This document shows positions 1 to 6,361 of a DNA stretch of 11,300 bases, piece by piece. The notes beneath the pieces were generated by a model. The model did not search any database and was not told where the DNA came from. It worked only from the letters and a program-made list of their open reading frames with translations. The position numbers and the translations under genes were made by a program. The stretch is from Deltaproteobacteria bacterium (lineage in GTDB: Bacteria > Desulfobacterota > Desulfobacteria > Desulfobacterales > JAFDCJ01), in NCBI GenBank assembly GCA_019310665.1, contig JAFDDW010000127.1:1-11300 (forward strand). The letters run 5' to 3'. Position 1 is the first letter of the stretch, and each line of letters begins with the position of its first letter.

Positions 1-72
1 GTCAGCGAAATTTATAAATCCGGCTAAACCGCATCCCGCCTTCAATGGAATGGATGATGTCTGTATATTGCC

Positions 73-93
73 GTGACCATACAAAGGGGTCAC
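73..93 (+). terminator. weak hairpin upstream of first gene
   Basis: GTGACC (73-78) can pair with GGTCAC (88-93) across a 9-nt loop, followed by TTTCTG. It might end transcription of a gene lying to the left, but the stem is only 6 bp and the T tract is poor. The rest of 1-226 holds no recognisable gene; the reading frame open from base 1 (frame 1) stops at 25-27 and could be the last codons of an upstream gene. Confidence 0.2.
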
Positions 94-226
94 TTTCTGA
101 CAGAGCGCTGTTTAGAAGCTATATTATTGACGCAATAGAATTAATCGTGGTACGGAATTGAATAGGACCTTTTTAGAAACCACTTCAAGATTCTACTGCC
201 ATCGGGCAAAACGAAAGGAATCGTAT

Positions 227-640
227 ATGAATTTTATGGCGAAAACGCTCAAACCGACCAGTATTTTTCTGGCCATCATATTTCTGCTGGTTCCTGCTTA
301 TTACCAATCTGCTTCGGCGGCCATGATCGGAACAGAGACTATGCTGGCGACGGATCGCAATCAAATCACCCGCGACTATCTCCATGACCTGGTTTCCCGT
401 GAAGATATCCAAAAATTGCTTGTGGCCCGGGGCATTACCCCCCACGAAGCCAAAGCCCGCATAGACAGCCTGTCTGATGATGAATTAAAGCTGATTTCCG
501 GGAAAATGGCTGATCTTCCGGCCGGTGGAGATGCTACCGGTTTTATTTTAGTCGTTGCGGCCGTCATTATTATCGCGATCCTCATTGTGGAATACTTCAG
601 CGAGGTGAAGATGTTTCCCCAACTCCATTCCGATGAATAG
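227..640 (+). CDS. PA2779 family (DUF6627-like) membrane protein
   Basis: This is a 137-residue protein that I recognise as a PA2779-type protein of unknown function. Residues about 10-32 form a signal peptide or N-terminal anchor ending in SASAA. A short helical module follows (about 40-100), with the family's pattern of a bar of charged helices around 'SREDIQKLL.ARGITPHEAKARIDSLSDDEL' features and a LPAGGD turn. A strongly hydrophobic C-terminal helix (about 104-124) then ends in KMFP, as in relatives. The frame is open from a TTG at 158, but the ATG at 227 is preferred because AAGGAA (215-220) sits 7 nt upstream and the signal peptide starts there. In other genomes this gene usually sits beside a PA2778-type cysteine peptidase/TPR gene; none is visible here, though one could lie to the left. 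Family assignment is from memory of the sequence pattern; function unknown. Confidence 0.75.
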   Translation: MNFMAKTLKPTSIFLAIIFLLVPAYYQSASAAMIGTETMLATDRNQITRDYLHDLVSREDIQKLLVARGITPHEAKARIDSLSDDELKLISGKMADLPAGGDATGFILVVAAVIIIAILIVEYFSEVKMFPQLHSDE

Positions 641-708
641 TGTTGTGTCCTTTATGTAATTTTCAAAACTCGGATTGGTTTTATTATATTTATGGGACAA
701 AACACTAT
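637..708. repeat. 72-bp inverted-repeat unit at gene end
   Basis: ATAGTGTTGTGTCC (637-650) and GGACAAAACACTAT (695-708) are inverted copies matching at 13 of 14 positions, 44 bp apart. The left arm contains the TAG stop codon of the preceding gene (638-640). The size and terminal inverted repeats fit a MITE-like unit or a long-stem 3' structure. No target-site duplication is evident, and there is no T tract as in a classical terminator. Confidence 0.6.
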
Positions 709-732
709 CGTCTGCCATAATATGCTGAATTC

Positions 733-761
733 TTGACGAAAATCGGTTTCTATTATATACT
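733..761 (+). promoter_or_regulatory. sigma70-type promoter for FHA gene
   Basis: TTGACG (733-738), a 17-bp spacer and TATACT (756-761) form a near-consensus promoter, five of six matches in each box. Transcription would begin near 768, about 70 nt before the ATG at 838. This promoter overlaps the upstream TTG that would otherwise extend the FHA reading frame, so it also argues for the shorter protein. Confidence 0.7.
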
Positions 762-837
762 TAGCAGGAGATCATTCAGCACGTTGTTTCGGACTGTTCG
801 GTTGGAGTGGAACATAAATTTCGGAGCGCGCTATAAA

Positions 838-1635
838 ATGCCAATTTTAACGCTTAAAATAAAAAATCAATTACTGGGAGAGTACCAACTTCAAGATGGC
901 TTCTCCCTGACGATTGGACGGCGGAAAATGAATGACGTTATCATCCAGGATCTGTCGGTATCCGGGCATCATGCCAAAATAGACTCGGTGGGGGACCGGT
1001 TTGTGCTGCTTGACCTGAAAAGCAAAAACGGTACTTTTGTCAACGAGCGGCTCGTTATATCCCATTGGCTTAAACATGGAGACGTTATCAGCGTTGGAAA
1101 TCATCAACTCATTTATGACCAGTACGGCACCCAACAGATTTTCGATGACGATTTGGAGGAACTGGATAAAACCGTCATCATGGATACCTCGCGCCATCGC
1201 AATATGATGATCAAGAGTAACCCCACCAAAAGTATCAACGTTGTGAGGTTTTGGGATGGGGAACAGAATCAAAATGTGGACAGAGAAAGTCTGCCGAAAA
1301 CACCCAAGTCCTCTCCAGAAAAGGATGACGATCAACCCGCCGGGGTCATAACCTATTTAGCCGGCGGGTTCGGCAATGTTAAACTCAAGCGAAAAATTTC
1401 CACCATCGGCAAACATCCCTCCTCGGACGTGGTCGTCAAGGGCTTTCTGGTCGGGCAAACCGCGGTCACCATCACCCAAAAACCCGAGGGATTTTATATG
1501 GCCCATATCACCGGTCTGGCCAAGCCTAAGCTCAATGGCAACACCGTAAAGGAGCCTACCATCATCGACGACCTTTCCATCATCGAGATCGGTTCGGCCA
1601 AACTGCAGTTTTCAATAGAAGATCCGAAGGTGTGA
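838..1635 (+). CDS. FHA-domain protein with second, degenerate FHA domain
   Basis: This 265-residue cytosolic protein has two forkhead-associated folds. FHA1 (about residues 3-95) has every phosphothreonine-reading landmark: IGRRKMND (26-33), SVSGHH (40-45) and SKNGTFVNE (62-70). A linker (96-168) has an acidic stretch with DKTVIMD (110-116). FHA2 (about 170-262) keeps the fold pattern IGKHPSSDVVV and a LNGN turn, but the conserved Arg is Lys192 and the SxxH segment is replaced by VGQTAV. It therefore probably does not read phosphothreonine in the usual way. The start at 838 is chosen because a promoter overlaps the upstream TTG (733), GGAG (823-826) lies 11 nt before the ATG, and FHA1 begins right at residue 3. 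Partners are not identifiable; no kinase, phosphatase or secretion gene is nearby. Domain call is firm, role is not. Confidence 0.88.
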   Translation: MPILTLKIKNQLLGEYQLQDGFSLTIGRRKMNDVIIQDLSVSGHHAKIDSVGDRFVLLDLKSKNGTFVNERLVISHWLKHGDVISVGNHQLIYDQYGTQQIFDDDLEELDKTVIMDTSRHRNMMIKSNPTKSINVVRFWDGEQNQNVDRESLPKTPKSSPEKDDDQPAGVITYLAGGFGNVKLKRKISTIGKHPSSDVVVKGFLVGQTAVTITQKPEGFYMAHITGLAKPKLNGNTVKEPTIIDDLSIIEIGSAKLQFSIEDPKV

Positions 1636-1806
1636 AAAGGAAAGCGCTTTAAAACGCTCACCCGCGCCCGCATTGTCACATCCTGCCAAAAATTCGATAC
1701 CTTCGGAGACTGATATCTGTTTAAAAACCCCGCTTTGGTCTGGAAAATCATAAAAGGCAACAATCAGCAGGCCGCCGATCTATTCTACTATCACACCGAT
1801 CGATAA
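1636..1806 (+). pseudogene. possible decayed coding remnant after FHA gene
   Basis: The frame of the FHA gene continues past its TGA with protein-like content. It runs 25 codons to a TGA at 1711-1713, then YLFKNPALVWKIIKG and on to LFYYHTDR before TAA (1804-1806). Codon third positions lean to G/C as in real genes here, and the composition is protein-like. I do not recognise a family. It may be the tail of a gene broken by a stop, or chance; no start or ribosome site is visible for it. Confidence 0.25.
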
Positions 1807-1959
1807 TCCCCACCCAAATAAATTGACATCTGTTTTTTTATGATCATTTTTTTAAAAAGAATGATTGGGGTACCACATCATATTATTCCCTGACAACCGG
1901 TTTGTTTAAAGACTGATTTCTCGGAAAATTCTAACCGTCACCAACGGGAGCTTTTGGTT
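1807..1959. other. AT-rich spacer with hairpin and unassigned promoter boxes
   Basis: Together with 1636-1806 this makes a 324-bp stretch with no secure gene. ATCATTTTTTT (1843-1853) can fold directly onto AAAAAGAATGAT (1854-1865), an AT-only stem followed by GGGG rather than T. A TTGACA lies at 1823-1828 but lacks a well-spaced -10 box (TATGAT at 1839 is only 10 bp away). TATTAT at 1881-1886 is a good -10 without a -35. The promoter of the next gene is probably here but I cannot place it. Confidence 0.4.
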
Positions 1960-2523
1960 ATGAATTATTACAGGATTTCTATTGGCCTGGTGCTTGTTTT
2001 ATTGTTTGGCACACCTGCAACTGCGAGTGATCTCCAGCAGGGAATCCATGGAATGAAATGGGGCAGTTCCATTTCGGAATACGATGAGCTTACCAAGGTC
2101 CATGAAGCCAATCAGGCTGCTTATTACGGCAATTCAAACATGGTCTACCAGACGGCCAATCAGCCGGTACCGGGCGTTTTTTACGGCTTTTACAGGGATC
2201 AGCTATTCGCCGTATTCATTAAACTGCGCTCTCCGGATCAATTCTCCCAGCTTGAACGGCAGTTTACAATCAAACATGGAAAGCCTAAAACCACCTACTA
2301 TCCTAAAACCAGACAGACCGTTCATCGCTGGAAAGACGCCGATGTGAAAATAAAATTAAAAATGAAAGAATCAACCCGCGAGTTCAAGCTGGCGATTTAC
2401 TATGCACCGCTGGCGGCCAGTTTAAACCAGAAGCAGTTGGATAGCATACCGTCCGATGCATACGACAACACTCCGTCAAAAAAAGACACAACCGTGAAAT
2501 CAGCACCCCTGCTGGATGAATAA
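1960..2523 (+). CDS. secreted protein of unknown function
   Basis: This is a 187-residue protein with a clear signal peptide: MNYYR, a hydrophobic core ISIGLVLVLLFG (residues 6-17) and a probable cleavage after TPATA (about residue 22), so it is periplasmic or exported. The mature part begins with GIHGMKWGSS, a short motif seen in small periplasmic proteins whose first helix follows a strand. Several aromatic and basic strands come next and the tail is Lys/Ser-rich and probably disordered. No Cys follows the signal, so it is not a lipoprotein. The ATG at 1960 is preferred over the TTG at 1954 because GGGAG (1946-1950) is 9 nt upstream of it. I recognise no family. The 72-residue membrane protein lies 71 bp downstream and may share the transcript. 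Confidence 0.75.
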   Translation: MNYYRISIGLVLVLLFGTPATASDLQQGIHGMKWGSSISEYDELTKVHEANQAAYYGNSNMVYQTANQPVPGVFYGFYRDQLFAVFIKLRSPDQFSQLERQFTIKHGKPKTTYYPKTRQTVHRWKDADVKIKLKMKESTREFKLAIYYAPLAASLNQKQLDSIPSDAYDNTPSKKDTTVKSAPLLDE

Positions 2524-2594
2524 TCCAGGAGGCGTCGCTAATTTCACCCCAAATATGCAACCGGAAGTTTACATGGCTATCGAAAAAGGCAGGT

Positions 2595-2813
2595 ATGTGG
2601 ACAGTTCTCGATAAGATATCATACAGGGTTATCATTCCGCTGGCCGTTCTGATGCTTCTGGCTCCTTTCCGCCCCATGCCGCATGTTCTGGAAAAATTGA
2701 ATATGCTTCTAAACGGCACATTGAGTCGGCCGGTCGATATTTTTGATCTGTTTTTTCATTTGGCCCCGGCCTTATTAGTGTTGCTAAAACTCTACAGAAG
2801 TTTTATTAGATAG
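2595..2813 (+). CDS. small two-helix inner-membrane protein
   Basis: This 72-residue protein has two membrane helices (about residues 11-25 and 51-68) joined by a conserved-looking segment: LAPFRP, PH, LEKLNMLLNGTLSRPVDIFDLFFH. This pattern (LAPF-P-PH-(V/L)EKL-ML-GTL-RP-DIFDL) matches a widespread small protein in proteobacteria, often mislabelled 'RND transporter' in annotations although far too short to be one. AAGG (2586-2589) lies 5 nt before the ATG. Its function is unknown. The relationship is from memory; that it is a real gene is supported by the motif and by the ribosome site. Confidence 0.72.
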   Translation: MWTVLDKISYRVIIPLAVLMLLAPFRPMPHVLEKLNMLLNGTLSRPVDIFDLFFHLAPALLVLLKLYRSFIR

Positions 2814-2881
2814 CTCCGTTTTGATTCTAAACCTTTTTTTAAATTGATAGCCGGCGGATCTGTTGCCCGGTTCGACATCTT

Positions 2882-3811
2882 TTGAATATCTTAAATCCTC
2901 TCATAACGCAGCTATCGTACAACCTTAAAACCCTGCAAAAAAATACCGCCATCTTGCATCTGATCGCCGGAGCCGTCATGATCAGCTTCTCCGGGGTCTG
3001 GGTGAAAGTTTCCCATGTTCCACCGACCGTATCCGCTTTTTATCGGGTTTTATTCGGGGGCATGTTTCTTTTGACGGCCGCTTGCTGGAAAAAGGAAATC
3101 ACCTGGAAGGGGTGGCATCGTTTACTGCTCGGCTTTCTATGCGGCTTCCTCCTATCCCTTGACCTCTTTTTCTGGCACAAAAGCATTCACTATATCGGTC
3201 CCGGATTGGCCACTATCCTGGGTAACTTTCAGGTGTTCTTACTGGCGGGCCTGGGCGTGTTGTTCATGGGTGAGAAGGTCAGTGCCAAATTTTTCTTTGC
3301 CATCCTCACGGCAATCCTGGGCCTTTTTCTGGTCGTCGGGATTCAATGGGACCAACTGGGGAGTCAATATAAAACCGGTGTTTATCTCGGCCTGGCGACA
3401 GCAGTTGCCTATGCGGCCTATCTTCTGACCCTCCGCAAACTCCAATCCGGTCAAACCGAGACCATTACCTTTTACGGCATGATGCTGGTATCATTTGCGA
3501 CCGCCTTTTTCCTGGGGATCGAGGCAGTTTACAGCGGGGATTCATTTATCATCCCCGACACCCAGAGCTGGGCGGCCCTGCTGTTGCTCGGTCTGATGAG
3601 TCAGGCAATCGGCTGGATTCTCATATCCAATGCCCTTCCTCGTACCCGGGCCTCATTTGCCGGGTTGATCCTCCTGCTTCAACCCAGCCTGGCATTTGTC
3701 TGGGACATCCTGTTATTTCAACGGGAGACCTCGCCGGTCAACTGGATAGGGGTCATCATGGCTATTACCGCCATCTACCTGGGAATGGTCAAAAAATCTG
3801 AGGACATATAA
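2882..3811 (+). CDS. EamA-family (DMT superfamily) transporter
   Basis: This is a 309-residue permease with ten predicted membrane helices arranged as two EamA repeats. Repeat one spans about residues 22-153 and includes SFSGVWVK, AFYRVLFGG and the helix 3-4 stretch SIHYIGPGLATILGN with FMGEK. Repeat two spans about 165-303 and includes LPRTRASFAGLILLLQPSLAFVWDILLFQ. Length and architecture are normal for the RhaT/EamA group, which exports or imports small metabolites; the substrate cannot be read from sequence. The start is uncertain: the TTG at 2882 lacks a clear Shine-Dalgarno, and no ATG occurs before residue 33, inside the first helix, so translation must start near here. It converges on lysC with 11 bp between stops and no terminator in the gap. 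Proximity to an aspartate kinase would fit amino-acid export, but that is speculative. Confidence 0.88.
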   Translation: MNILNPLITQLSYNLKTLQKNTAILHLIAGAVMISFSGVWVKVSHVPPTVSAFYRVLFGGMFLLTAACWKKEITWKGWHRLLLGFLCGFLLSLDLFFWHKSIHYIGPGLATILGNFQVFLLAGLGVLFMGEKVSAKFFFAILTAILGLFLVVGIQWDQLGSQYKTGVYLGLATAVAYAAYLLTLRKLQSGQTETITFYGMMLVSFATAFFLGIEAVYSGDSFIIPDTQSWAALLLLGLMSQAIGWILISNALPRTRASFAGLILLLQPSLAFVWDILLFQRETSPVNWIGVIMAITAIYLGMVKKSEDI

Positions 3812-3822
3812 AGATCACCGCC

Positions 3823-5040
3823 TCAGATACTATTGTCAGCCACCCAGCGGGTGTGGCAGAGCTGAACGCTCTTTTCAACTAGTTGGCTCGGCACGAGAAG
3901 GGAAATACGAAAGGAAGTGGTGGTGATGCCGGATACGGGTATCATATTTTGCGCCAGCAGATCAAGGGTTTCCAGAAGGGTCAGATTGTTGCGGTTCAGT
4001 CCCTCGCCGATCAACGACAGGGCCGCCAGATCAGTGTCAATATCCATCCGGTCGCCAATTTTATGCTTCAGGGCAGCTTTGATCTGTTCCCAACCATAAA
4101 TGTTTTGGGTGGATACCACAAAGGATGCCTTTGAATGTCTGCCGGCGGCGGTGATCCCGGTCACATTGACTTCCTTGATCGGAACCTGCTCGCCTTCCAG
4201 AAATTCAGCGGCCTGCCTAAAAAGGGTATGGGCATCCTGGCCATGCAACCGGATTCGCTCAACCTGCTTTTCGCTGACAACAGCCTGCACCCCGATGATG
4301 GCGCCGGGGGAAATTCGACGGATAACGGTTTCCCTGCCCGGTTCAAAGGCACTGCGGGCGTAAATGGCAATGTTTTTTTCTTTGGCAAACTGCACGGCAT
4401 GGGAATGCAGCACCTTGGCCCCGGCCGTACTCATTTCCTGCATGACCGGATATGACAGCTCCGGCAGATGCCGGGCCTGGGACTCCAGGGATGGATCAGC
4501 GGAGTAGACGCCGTCCACATCCGAATAAATTTCACAGCGCTCCGCATCCAGAGCAGCCGCCAGAGCCACCGCCGTGGTATCCGAGCCGCCGCGTCCCAGG
4601 GTGGTAATGTCCCGCTTGTAGCTGACACCTTGAAAGCCGCCGATGATCACCACCTTGCCCTTGGCCATCTCATCCTGCACGCGAAACGGTCTAACCTCAA
4701 TTACCTGGGCGTCATTATGCCGGTCGTTGGTGATGATACCGGCCTGGGATCCGGTCAGCGATACCGCACGGAAGCCCCGTTCGTGCAAAGCCATACTCAG
4801 CAGCGACATGGTAATCCGCTCCCCGGTGGAGAGCAGCATGTCCATTTCACGCCGCGGCGGTTTAGACGCTATGTCCCGTGCCATCCGCACAAGCTCGTCG
4901 GTGGTCTTGCCCATGGCTGAGACAACGACGGCAATATCAAAATTTTGCGCCTTGAGGCCGGCAATCAATCCGGCAGTTTTGCGCAGTTTATCCACATCCG
5001 CCACACTGCTGCCACCGTATTTCTGGACAATGCAGGTCAT
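3823..5040 (-). CDS. lysC: aspartate kinase
   Basis: Aspartokinase phosphorylates L-aspartate with ATP, the first step towards lysine, threonine, methionine and diaminopimelate. The 405-residue protein has the kinase domain (about 1-240) with KYGGSSVA (7-14), STGE (71-74), TLGRGGSDTTA (147-157) and YSDVDGVYSADP (172-183). Two C-terminal ACT-type segments follow (about 260-325 and 338-400). Length fits the monofunctional class. The ATG at 5040 is preferred over a TTG at 5049: AAGGAGA is 10-11 nt from the ATG but only about 2 nt from the TTG. The ACT segments diverge from the common form; where effector-sensitive relatives read about ISTSEIKIS, this one reads ITTTSFRIS (372-380). Its allosteric behaviour may therefore differ. 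It stands alone, not in a lysine or threonine operon. Kinase assignment is firm; which amino acid feeds back is not determinable. Confidence 0.95.
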   Translation of the reverse strand: MTCIVQKYGGSSVADVDKLRKTAGLIAGLKAQNFDIAVVVSAMGKTTDELVRMARDIASKPPRREMDMLLSTGERITMSLLSMALHERGFRAVSLTGSQAGIITNDRHNDAQVIEVRPFRVQDEMAKGKVVIIGGFQGVSYKRDITTLGRGGSDTTAVALAAALDAERCEIYSDVDGVYSADPSLESQARHLPELSYPVMQEMSTAGAKVLHSHAVQFAKEKNIAIYARSAFEPGRETVIRRISPGAIIGVQAVVSEKQVERIRLHGQDAHTLFRQAAEFLEGEQVPIKEVNVTGITAAGRHSKASFVVSTQNIYGWEQIKAALKHKIGDRMDIDTDLAALSLIGEGLNRNNLTLLETLDLLAQNMIPVSGITTTSFRISLLVPSQLVEKSVQLCHTRWVADNSI

Positions 5041-5138
5041 AAGCGTCAAATCTCCTTAAGCTTTTACCTGGATTTTGCACGAGTCGGAGGCTTTCATATT
5101 CTCATTAATTTTCATGCAAGGTTCAGGTCTTATCCGAC

Positions 5139-5147
5139 AGTATAGCA
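5139..5147 (-). promoter_or_regulatory. extended -10 promoter for lysC
   Basis: On the minus strand TGCTATACT (complement of 5139-5147) is an extended -10 element (TGn plus TATACT). The expected -35 position (5162-5167) reads TTCAAG, a poor match, as often tolerated with an extended -10. Transcription would begin near 5132, giving a leader of about 90 nt before the lysC ATG. Confidence 0.45.
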
Positions 5148-5164
5148 TATCAAGGTCCGATCTT

Positions 5165-5219
5165 GAATGGGGATTATTTGAGACCCCCCATTCTGATTGC
5201 AAGATTGGGGTTTGCAATC
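5165..5219. repeat. two adjacent 8-bp inverted repeats
   Basis: GAATGGGG (5165-5172) pairs with CCCCATTC (5186-5193), and one base further on GATTGCAA (5195-5202) pairs with TTGCAATC (5212-5219). Both stems are perfect, with 13- and 9-nt loops. They lie just upstream of the lysC -10 element and over 100 bp before the nitroreductase promoter. They could be operators for a regulator acting on lysC, or a structured RNA if transcribed. The whole 5041-5408 spacer (368 bp) otherwise holds two opposed promoters and no gene. Confidence 0.5.
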
Positions 5220-5322
5220 TATTGGCAACCGGTCTAAGAAAAGCGGATTGTTCAAATCATTGATAGACAAGGCCCAGCCGTTTTAGAGATTTATGGAAGG
5301 CTTAAAGCATCAAATTAATATC

Positions 5323-5351
5323 TTGACAAACCCGGCTGCCTTTCAGATAAC
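5323..5351 (+). promoter_or_regulatory. sigma70-type promoter for nitroreductase operon
   Basis: A perfect TTGACA (5323-5328) is followed after exactly 17 bp by GATAAC (5346-5351), four of six -10 matches. The start site would be near 5358, about 50 nt before the ATG at 5409. Confidence 0.6.
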
Positions 5352-5408
5352 ATCTGCATATCGTCGCATGAATGCTAACTTAAAGGCCAGGCAAACAGGG
5401 AGGGCTTC

Positions 5409-5954
5409 ATGTTCCTACCACTCATTCAAAACCGAAGAAGTATTCGAAAATATCAGGATAAAGCCGTCGAAGAGACAACCATCGACTTGCTGGTGGAGGC
5501 GTTGCTGCGGGCACCGACTTCTATGGGAAACAATTCCTGGGAATTTGTGGTTGTCACCGATACCGAATTACTGGGCCAACTCTCCCGGGCAAAACCCCAC
5601 GGGGCAACTTTTTTAAAAGAGGCACCATTGGGAATCGTTGTTTGCGGAGACCCGCAGATAAGCGACATATGGATCGAAAACTCATCGATCGCATCTATTT
5701 ATATCCACCTGGCGGCCGCATCTCTTAATCTTGGAAGCTGCTGGATCCAGATCAGAGAAAGGCAGCACGATGATACCCAAAGTGCCGAGGCCTATATTGC
5801 GGATGTATTAGGCCTGCCGGCGCATGTCAGGGTGCTGTCCATCATCGCCATCGGCTATCCGGATGAGAGCAAGGCACCTCATCCCAGGGACGATCTGGCC
5901 TGGGATCGAGTGTTCTTTAACAACCATGCTACCCCCTACCCCAGGCGCCCATAA
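5409..5954 (+). CDS. nitroreductase family FMN-dependent oxidoreductase
   Basis: This 181-residue protein belongs to the nitroreductase superfamily, FMN enzymes that act as dimers and reduce nitro groups, quinones or related acceptors with NAD(P)H. Evidence includes NRRSIRKYQDKAV near the N-terminus (8-20; Arg9/Arg10/Arg13 region binds FMN phosphate) and APTSMGNNSWEF (35-46, flavin-ring contact region). LKEAPLGIVVCGDP (68-81), a central helix SIYIHLAAASLNLGSCWIQI and IIAIGYPDE near the C-terminus complete the fold. Length is normal for the short subgroup. GGGAGGG (5398-5404) gives a strong ribosome site 4-5 nt from the ATG. It shares a transcript with the GYD-domain gene 17 bp downstream. The physiological substrate cannot be deduced. 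Confidence 0.9.
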   Translation: MFLPLIQNRRSIRKYQDKAVEETTIDLLVEALLRAPTSMGNNSWEFVVVTDTELLGQLSRAKPHGATFLKEAPLGIVVCGDPQISDIWIENSSIASIYIHLAAASLNLGSCWIQIRERQHDDTQSAEAYIADVLGLPAHVRVLSIIAIGYPDESKAPHPRDDLAWDRVFFNNHATPYPRRP

Positions 5955-5971
5955 AAAAAGGAGGCAGACCA

Positions 5972-6256
5972 ATGGCAACATTTTTTATGTTCGGCAAATA
6001 CACATCTGAAGCAATCAAGGAAGTCAGCATTGAAAGGACCCAGCAGGCAGTCGCTGAAATCAAAAAGCTGGGCGGCAACATGATCGCCATGCACGCCCTG
6101 CTCGGTGAATACGATCTGCTGTTCTGCGTTTCATTGCCCGGAGTTGAGGACGCGATTAAGGCCTCTGTGGCACTGCAGAAATTGACCGGAATTTCATTTT
6201 CCAGTTGCCCGGCCGTAAGCGTGGAAGCCTTTGATCAATTGATAACTGATAAGTAA
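5972..6256 (+). CDS. GYD-domain protein
   Basis: This is a 94-residue single-domain protein of the GYD family (Pfam GYD type), a ferredoxin-like dimeric alpha-beta barrel fold related to Lrp/AsnC ligand-binding domains. Landmarks are MATFFMFGKYTSEAIK at the start, the signature GEYD (45-48), PGVEDAIKASVALQKLTGISF (56-76) and PAVSVEAFDQL near the end. No DNA-binding segment is attached, so it is not an intact Lrp-type regulator. The molecular role of the family is not established. AGGAGG (5959-5964) lies 7 nt from the ATG, and the gene follows the nitroreductase by 17 bp, so the two are almost certainly co-expressed and may act together. Its stop codon directly abuts an inverted repeat array. 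Confidence 0.88.
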   Translation: MATFFMFGKYTSEAIKEVSIERTQQAVAEIKKLGGNMIAMHALLGEYDLLFCVSLPGVEDAIKASVALQKLTGISFSSCPAVSVEAFDQLITDK

Positions 6257-6360
6257 TTGAATATTTTCGATTGAATATTTAAGCTATTCTTTCGATTATA
6301 AAAATGACGGAGCGCAGCGACATCCACAAATATTCAATTTACAATCTTCAATTTTCAATT
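6257..6360. repeat. inverted 7-bp-period array around GGAGCGCAGCGAC core
   Basis: Right arm: CAAT recurs exactly every 7 bp at 6335, 6342, 6349 and 6356, preceded by AAATATT. Left arm: the inverse ATTGAATATTT occurs at 6256-6266 and 6270-6280, 14 bp (two periods) apart. ATTGAATATTT (6270-6280) and AAATATTCAAT (6328-6338) are perfect inverses. Between the arms lies a core beginning TTATAAAAA (6296-6304) and containing GGAGCGCAGCGAC (6309-6321), almost the same as in the element at 11037-11269. The unit begins immediately after the TAA of the GYD gene and fills the gap to a convergent transporter. No ORF lies inside. Confidence 0.75.
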
Positions 6361-6361
6361 C

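Noticed and set aside
733..837. N-terminal extension of the FHA protein from TTG 733
   Set aside because: The extension overlaps a near-consensus promoter and adds no domain; the FHA fold starts right after the ATG at 838.
871..1335. 154-codon minus-strand frame
   Set aside because: It is antisense to the FHA1 domain, with no ribosome site and no recognisable protein features.
5041..5408. lysine riboswitch in the lysC leader
   Set aside because: The predicted leader is only about 90 nt and shows none of the conserved lysine-riboswitch blocks; the inverted repeats lie upstream of the promoter.
5293..5616. 107-codon plus-strand frame overlapping the nitroreductase start
   Set aside because: It spans the promoter and reads the nitroreductase gene in another frame; the latter has the ribosome site and the family motifs.
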